Below, one piece after another: positions 60,385 to 64,000 of a DNA stretch of 64,000 nt (position 1 is its first letter; each line of letters starts with the position of its first letter). The stretch comes from Aphrophora alni (Eukaryota > Arthropoda > Insecta > Hemiptera > Aphrophoridae), in assembly GCA_963513935.1 (NCBI GenBank), contig OY740773.1, positions 96,767,291 through 96,831,290 on the forward strand. The letters run 5' to 3'. The position numbers and the translations under genes are program-made. The notes beneath the pieces were generated by a model. That model ran no database searches, had not been told where the DNA came from, and was given only the letters and a program-made list of their open reading frames with translations.

Positions 60385-60492
60385 ATGAATAGTGCACTGG
60401 TTGAAAAGTGGTTCTTTAGCACTTTACTTTCAGTTCTACCTCCTGGTGCTACAATACTGATGAACAACGCACCATATCAACAGTGTAAGGTA
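60385..60492 (+). pseudogene. DDE transposase scrap (Tc1/IS630-like)
   Basis: Thirty-six open codons read DMNSALVEKWFFSTLLSVLP then PGATILMNNAPYQQCK. This matches the catalytic block MN...FEKWF...LLPNLPP.S.IVMDNAPYHS of DDE-superfamily transposases common in insects. The catalytic Asp of MDNAPYH is Asn here and the His is Gln, so it cannot be active. Neighbouring blocks were not recognised. Confidence 0.65.
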
Positions 60493-61249
60493 TCACTCCT
60501 TTTTGTAAGTAATTTTAGTACTGTAACTTGTATTGTACTAATCTAGTTCTGTTGACTTTGAGAATGCAAACTTTTACTACATAGTACTAAATATTTATTT
60601 AATGCATATTTTATCACAATGTTTATAAATTAACATATGTATTGCATTTTCTTTCTTTTTTTTTAAATATAATATTTGTTACATTTCCAATATTAATAGG
60701 AAATTTGTTGTTGTTCTTAACATTATTCTCCGTGTTACTGTTGCTTAGATTAGAAAATGTTAAATTTACGAAAATTTACAAAAAATAAATTGTGTAAATG
60801 CCAATATTACCGTTTTAATACAGCATATCACAATGTAAATAATAAAGTACAAATTATGTTTCATTATTATTATTATTATTCTATTGTGCTCCTTTGTTTT
60901 ATTAAAATCGAAAAGTACATATTTTTCAATAAAGATATACAATATTGTTGTTTATTCACACTTATTAGTCATCATACTGTCATTCATTTTGTAGCAAACA
61001 TTGTTAATTTTGGACTTTATTAAAAATAAATTATACATTGTTCAGTCTCATTTTTCTTTTAATGAAGTGTATAGTAAAAATATATTACAGATTTTATTTT
61101 AAAATATCAAATTAAATAAATGAAAATTATATCAAGTGAAGCACAGTAGGTAACTCATGCGGGAGCCCACGGCAAGTACCGATTGTCCTAATACTCTACG
61201 CGCCTGTGTGTGATGGCGCGTGCGATAGAATGAGGCCGAATTCCCCGTA

Positions 61250-61410
61250 TACATGTTTTAGATTCACCTTTAAGCTGGGTCTCCACAGTAATGCAATAAT
61301 TTCGGTTCAAGAAACTCAGATAAAATGGAGGGAGATTGGAAGAACATTATTGGATGTAAGAAAATACGGAAGTAACTTCCATGAATGTCTATTTTGATTT
61401 ACAGTTAGAG
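61250..61410 (+). repeat. Dispersed repeat with conserved open frame, copy 2
   Basis: Homologous to the reverse complement of 57420..57612, including flanks (agattcaccttta against acattcaccgtta). Frame AIISVQETQIKWREIGRTLL is kept. The upstream 61141..61250 is G+C-richer and has no recognised match. Confidence 0.5.
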
Positions 61411-61723
61411 TGCTTTATTATAACAATGTGAATATTTTAAAGTAACATAGCTAGTAAAACTGATAAAAACTTTTGTGCATTTGCTTCATTTCAGAAAAGT
61501 TTTACTTAGTTGAAACTTGTGAGAACTAGGACTTAATGTTTCATGTTCTTGAATAAAAAGAAACTTAATATTATTTATTCTATGTGGTTTATGTACAAGT
61601 TTATTTACATTAATAAATATCGTTTATTTAGTAATAATAATCACTTAAAACTTTTAATTAATTCAAAATTAATAATGAATAAAAAAAACGTATTTCCTCA
61701 ACAACCCAACATACTAACTAGAT

Positions 61724-61860
61724 GAAGTTTCAATAGGTAAGTTTTCATCTTCAGTTGGTATTTAGATACAAACCTTGTGCGAATGGCCCAAGAGTAGCTA
61801 AGGGTTGCAGTGAAGCATTTTAGCTACTGCTCATTGAGTCAAAACTAGTGGTACATATTA
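61724..61860 (+). repeat. Direct repeat copy 1 (about 135 bp)
   Basis: gtttcaataggtaagttttc, atcttcagttggtattta, ggttgcagtgaagcatttta and gctactgctcattgagt recur at 62298..62435. On the minus strand it starts CTGAAGATG and ends TTGAAAC, echoing the hammerhead-like families but with a weak stem II. Confidence 0.8.
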
Positions 61861-62129
61861 ATATATGTTTGGATTTTTCATGCTGGTTGTCAAGGCAACT
61901 AGTGGCACAGTTAAATTATCTTTACATTATACTGTGCGTCATGCTATAGTGGAGTGTTTTCACCTCCATATCTATTGATACAATGAATAAAAATTGGTTT
62001 CTCTTTCCTTTTTCTTATTTGTTCTTTTACTTGCCCATACGTAGGGTAGAAAAAGATGTGTGACGATTAAACAAATCTATGTCAATTGATTTTTTTTATT
62101 TTTAATTTATTGATTTTAACGCTTATACG

Positions 62130-62215
62130 TTTTCCCCAGCAGTATTGTTAATACAATAATACTTTAAGTGAAAAACATATGACCTAGACTGGGAATTGAA
62201 CTAAAGAATTGGTAA
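62130..62215 (-). mobile_element. tRNA-derived SINE fragment
   Basis: On the minus strand it has a B-box-like AGTTCAATTCCCAGTCTAGG followed by a tail with TTTTCACTTAAAGTATTATT, as in the copies near 9.1-9.4 kb. The A-box half is missing or very diverged. A detached plus-strand A-box half (GGATAGCTCAGTTGATAAAG) lies at 62283..62302. Confidence 0.6.
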
Positions 62216-62297
62216 CTCAAAAATTGCATCAAAAAAGCAAATTCAAGTGAGAAGCGTACGCCCTTTACAGTGAAGAGCACTAAGGATAGCTCAGTTG

Positions 62298-62435
62298 ATA
62301 AAGTTTCAATAGGTAAGTTGTCATCTTCAGTTGGTATTTACGTACAAACGTTGTGCAAATGCCCGAAGGGTTGCAGTGAAGCATTTTAGCTACTACTCAT
62401 TGAGTGAAGCCTATCTTTGGTTAGTGGTACATATT
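62298..62435 (+). repeat. Direct repeat copy 2 (about 135 bp)
   Basis: Same order of blocks as 61724..61860 (gtttcaataggtaagttgtc, ggttgcagtgaagcatttta), with small indels. It is spliced directly onto a SINE A-box half at 62283..62302. Confidence 0.8.
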
Positions 62436-62529
62436 TGTCCAGTTTTTTTCTTATCCAATATACAAATCATCAAAAATATCAACTCCATTTTGAAACTAAT
62501 CTACACATGTCTTGCCCGTCCGTCCGTCG

Positions 62530-62960
62530 TCTATCTCATCTTACGAATCACGATAGTGGCTATAAATAAAGATAGGAAAATGAAATTTGATATAGGAGAT
62601 TATAATGTGATCATTTCTATTAAAATTTAGAAAAATCGAATTGAAAAGCTCAAAATTGTGGCCATTTTAAACAGTTTCTCGTGTGTTATTCAACTTAAAA
62701 CACACGAAAATGTGTACATTTCATTTGTGCATGTAATGGCATCAGCAATAACTCTCTATGATGACAAATAGTGAAGGTATTGTTAGAAATGTAACTTCGA
62801 AATCTGATCTCTCAAGAAAATATGACATTCGGCAAACCTGATTCATCGATACGAGCGTAGCAAGTAGAAACCCCCTTCAAATATATACAGCTTCACGGCC
62901 CCTTATTCACATCTCTATTCCTACTTCAAGAAAGTAGTGTAATACGAGATAGAATAAAAC
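62530..62960. repeat. Dispersed repeat, unknown class
   Basis: Contains ccgtccgtccgtcgtctatc, the aaaattgtggccattttaaa type block, and at 62815..62905 the ACGAGCGTAGCAAGTAGAAA block shared with 10310 and 35190. No coding part seen. Confidence 0.45.
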
Positions 62961-63180
62961 TCAAACACAAGTTCTCACAAAAATTACGTTTACTTAATTA
63001 ACACGTTTCAACGACAAAGTCGCCATCCTCAAGTGATACATGAGCTAATAACGAAACTATAACTAGCACTGTTCCAAATCCCGTATTTATACAAAAAAAT
63101 AGGCCTTGTCTAAACCTACTTTCTAATATTAAGGCGTTAACAAGTGCCTCGCGACATTCTAAATAACTTAAAGAGTTAAC
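62955..63180 (-). mobile_element. Penelope-like terminal repeat with TATA box and hammerhead-like core
   Basis: Downstream (minus strand) of the endonuclease relic. A TATAAATA box (63084..63091, minus) precedes a hammerhead-like core at 63006..63031: TTGAGGA, stem II GCGA/TCGT, GAAA. After GAAA, ACGT pairs with a later ACGT across a 13-nt loop, with A next as a permitted cleavage base. The first core base is T in place of C, which should abolish activity. Matching fragments lie at 220..306 and 43640..43770. Confidence 0.6.
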
Positions 63181-63224
63181 ATCTAACTAATACAATATTC
63201 TGAAGTAATCTTATATCTAACAAT

Positions 63225-63790
63225 ACAATTTTACATTAATATAGAACTTTTTATCGGCCCTAATTCATTATTTACAGTTATATTAAGGTATTTGTTAATA
63301 TAAAAAGTTTCCCATGCATCATTGTATTTAATTTTGTAACATTTTTCAATAACACAGAGTTTTCTATTTTGAAATAATGTTTTTCCTCTAAACAATGTTT
63401 AGTCATAGCTGATTTATCAGGCCTATTATATTTAACTGGGCAAATTTTTCTTTTTGTCTTATCCTGACATTTTGTTTTGTTTTGTTTTGCCTAAATATTT
63501 TTTCGGACGTATTTCTCAATCTATAGAATAAATTCCTGATTTATCTTGTTCTTGGATTTTATCTTTAGGATTTCCCAAAATTTTACAAAGATTATTCTCG
63601 GTTGACATTGCTATATTTAAATTTGCATACTTACTTAGCGATTTTTTTTTACAATATTTGACATTAGATAGTATGATATGAAATTCGCAATATCTGTGTA
63701 ACAACTGTTTTAAATGTGCTTACTGTGGTTACAATTTAACATCTCCTACAAGACCCAAGAAACCAATTTTTGTTATTAAATTTTGAGAAT
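63225..63790 (-). mobile_element. Penelope-like retroelement relic: GIY-YIG endonuclease region
   Basis: Minus strand, from about 63720: LLHRYCEFHIILSN, then NLCKILGNPKDKIQEQDKSG, IYSID, and KKYLGKTK. This is the linker plus GIY and YIG (here YLG) blocks of the endonuclease that follows the reverse transcriptase in Penelope-like elements. Further on, SAMTKHCLEEKHYFKIENSV then LLKNVTKLNTMMHGKLFI matches the later part of the domain (A.H....H...F....VL......R...E...I). Stops and frameshifts are present. The reverse transcriptase is nearly all missing, except perhaps a scrap near 63780. Confidence 0.72.
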
Positions 63791-63839
63791 CAACTTGTAG
63801 TACATTGATAATCGGGATAGTACCATGATGGAGCTTCAA

Positions 63840-64000
63840 CTTGTTTATTTTTTGTTTAAAGGGGAAAAACATCACTTAAAAACGCATAAAATAGAAATCC
63901 TTAGCACTCGACCCTCTAATACCATCAGGTTGCTCAAGAGGAAAGATGATTATAGTAGGTCTACTCCAAAATGTCTTACAAAACCAAATGATAATTAAAA
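63840..64000 (+). repeat. SINE-like family copy, truncated by the window end
   Basis: gtttaaaggggaaaaacatc, then aatccttagcactcgaccct, ctaataccatcaggttgctc and aagaggaaagatga match the family's first half in plus orientation. Confidence 0.55.

Larger units (their letters stand above)
47100..64000 (+). other. Nmdar2: Beginning of the next NMDA receptor intron (at least 16.9 kb)
   Basis: It starts with the donor gtaagag of the exon ending at 47099. I looked for the expected continuation of the amino-terminal domain and did not recognise it before the window ends. The intron is therefore probably longer than the window, apart from the weak micro-exon candidate at 54576. Contents are mainly non-autonomous DNA elements, a SINE-like family and a Penelope-like relic. 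Confidence 0.7.

Overview
This is AT-rich, repeat-laden animal nuclear DNA, almost certainly from an insect. Three things point there: two conserved exons of an arthropod-type NMDA receptor subunit 2 gene, short interstitial runs of the insect telomere motif TTAGG (near 30741, 33947 and 50618), and a mobile-element set typical of insects (mariner/Tc1 relics, R1-, I- and R2-like LINEs, Penelope-like elements). The very long intron and many old repeats suggest a large genome, perhaps a hemipteran or another hemimetabolous insect. That order-level guess is weak.

The only host gene I can support is on the + strand. Exon A (16586..16773) and exon B (46870..47099) encode consecutive parts of the extracellular amino-terminal domain of an NMDA-type glutamate receptor subunit 2. 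They have consensus splice sites and matching phases and are separated by an intron of about 30.1 kb. Exon B ends on a phase-1 donor. The rest of the gene lies upstream and downstream; only one weak, phase-compatible micro-exon candidate (54576..54622) was found after exon B. Everything else is therefore probably intron.

Layout. 220..1610: a decayed mariner-family transposon (307..1563) with inverted Penelope-like fragments on both sides. 4820..5165: four leader-like tandem units. 7454..7945: R1-like LINE 3' end (- strand). 9090..9435: two tRNA-derived SINEs in opposite orientation. 13.2-14.3 kb: local duplications. 17.4 kb: an unexplained coding-like segment. 20.69-21.17 kb: mariner transposase relic. 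23.14-24.66 kb: R2-type LINE relic. 25.11-25.69 kb: 33-bp minisatellite. 29.3-31.1 kb: RTE-like 3' end with a (GA)n tract, then motifs resembling hammerhead ribozymes, including a 210-bp palindrome. 31.74-32.6 kb: LINE ribonuclease H relic. 34-36 kb: hairpins. 37.06-37.7 kb: LINE 3' end with an ATTC tail. 40.88-41.42 kb: transposase relic. 44.56-45.70 kb: a palindromic foldback element nested in another DNA element. 47.4-48.3 kb: unrecognised minus-strand coding relic. 49.9-50.4 and 56.4-57.2 kb: non-autonomous elements with inverted ends. 57.8-59.4 kb: cluster of a SINE-like family with a fresh 107-bp triplication. 60.4 kb: DDE transposase scrap. 61-63 kb: duplicated repeats. 62.95-63.8 kb: Penelope-like GIY-YIG endonuclease relic with its terminal repeat.

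The most intriguing pattern is the recurrence, in at least four sequence families, of a CTGANGA / stem / GAAA core like that of hammerhead ribozymes. It is partly attached to a Penelope-like element, as known for that class. All coding repeats seen are broken. Family names were assigned by reading translated motifs, not by database search.
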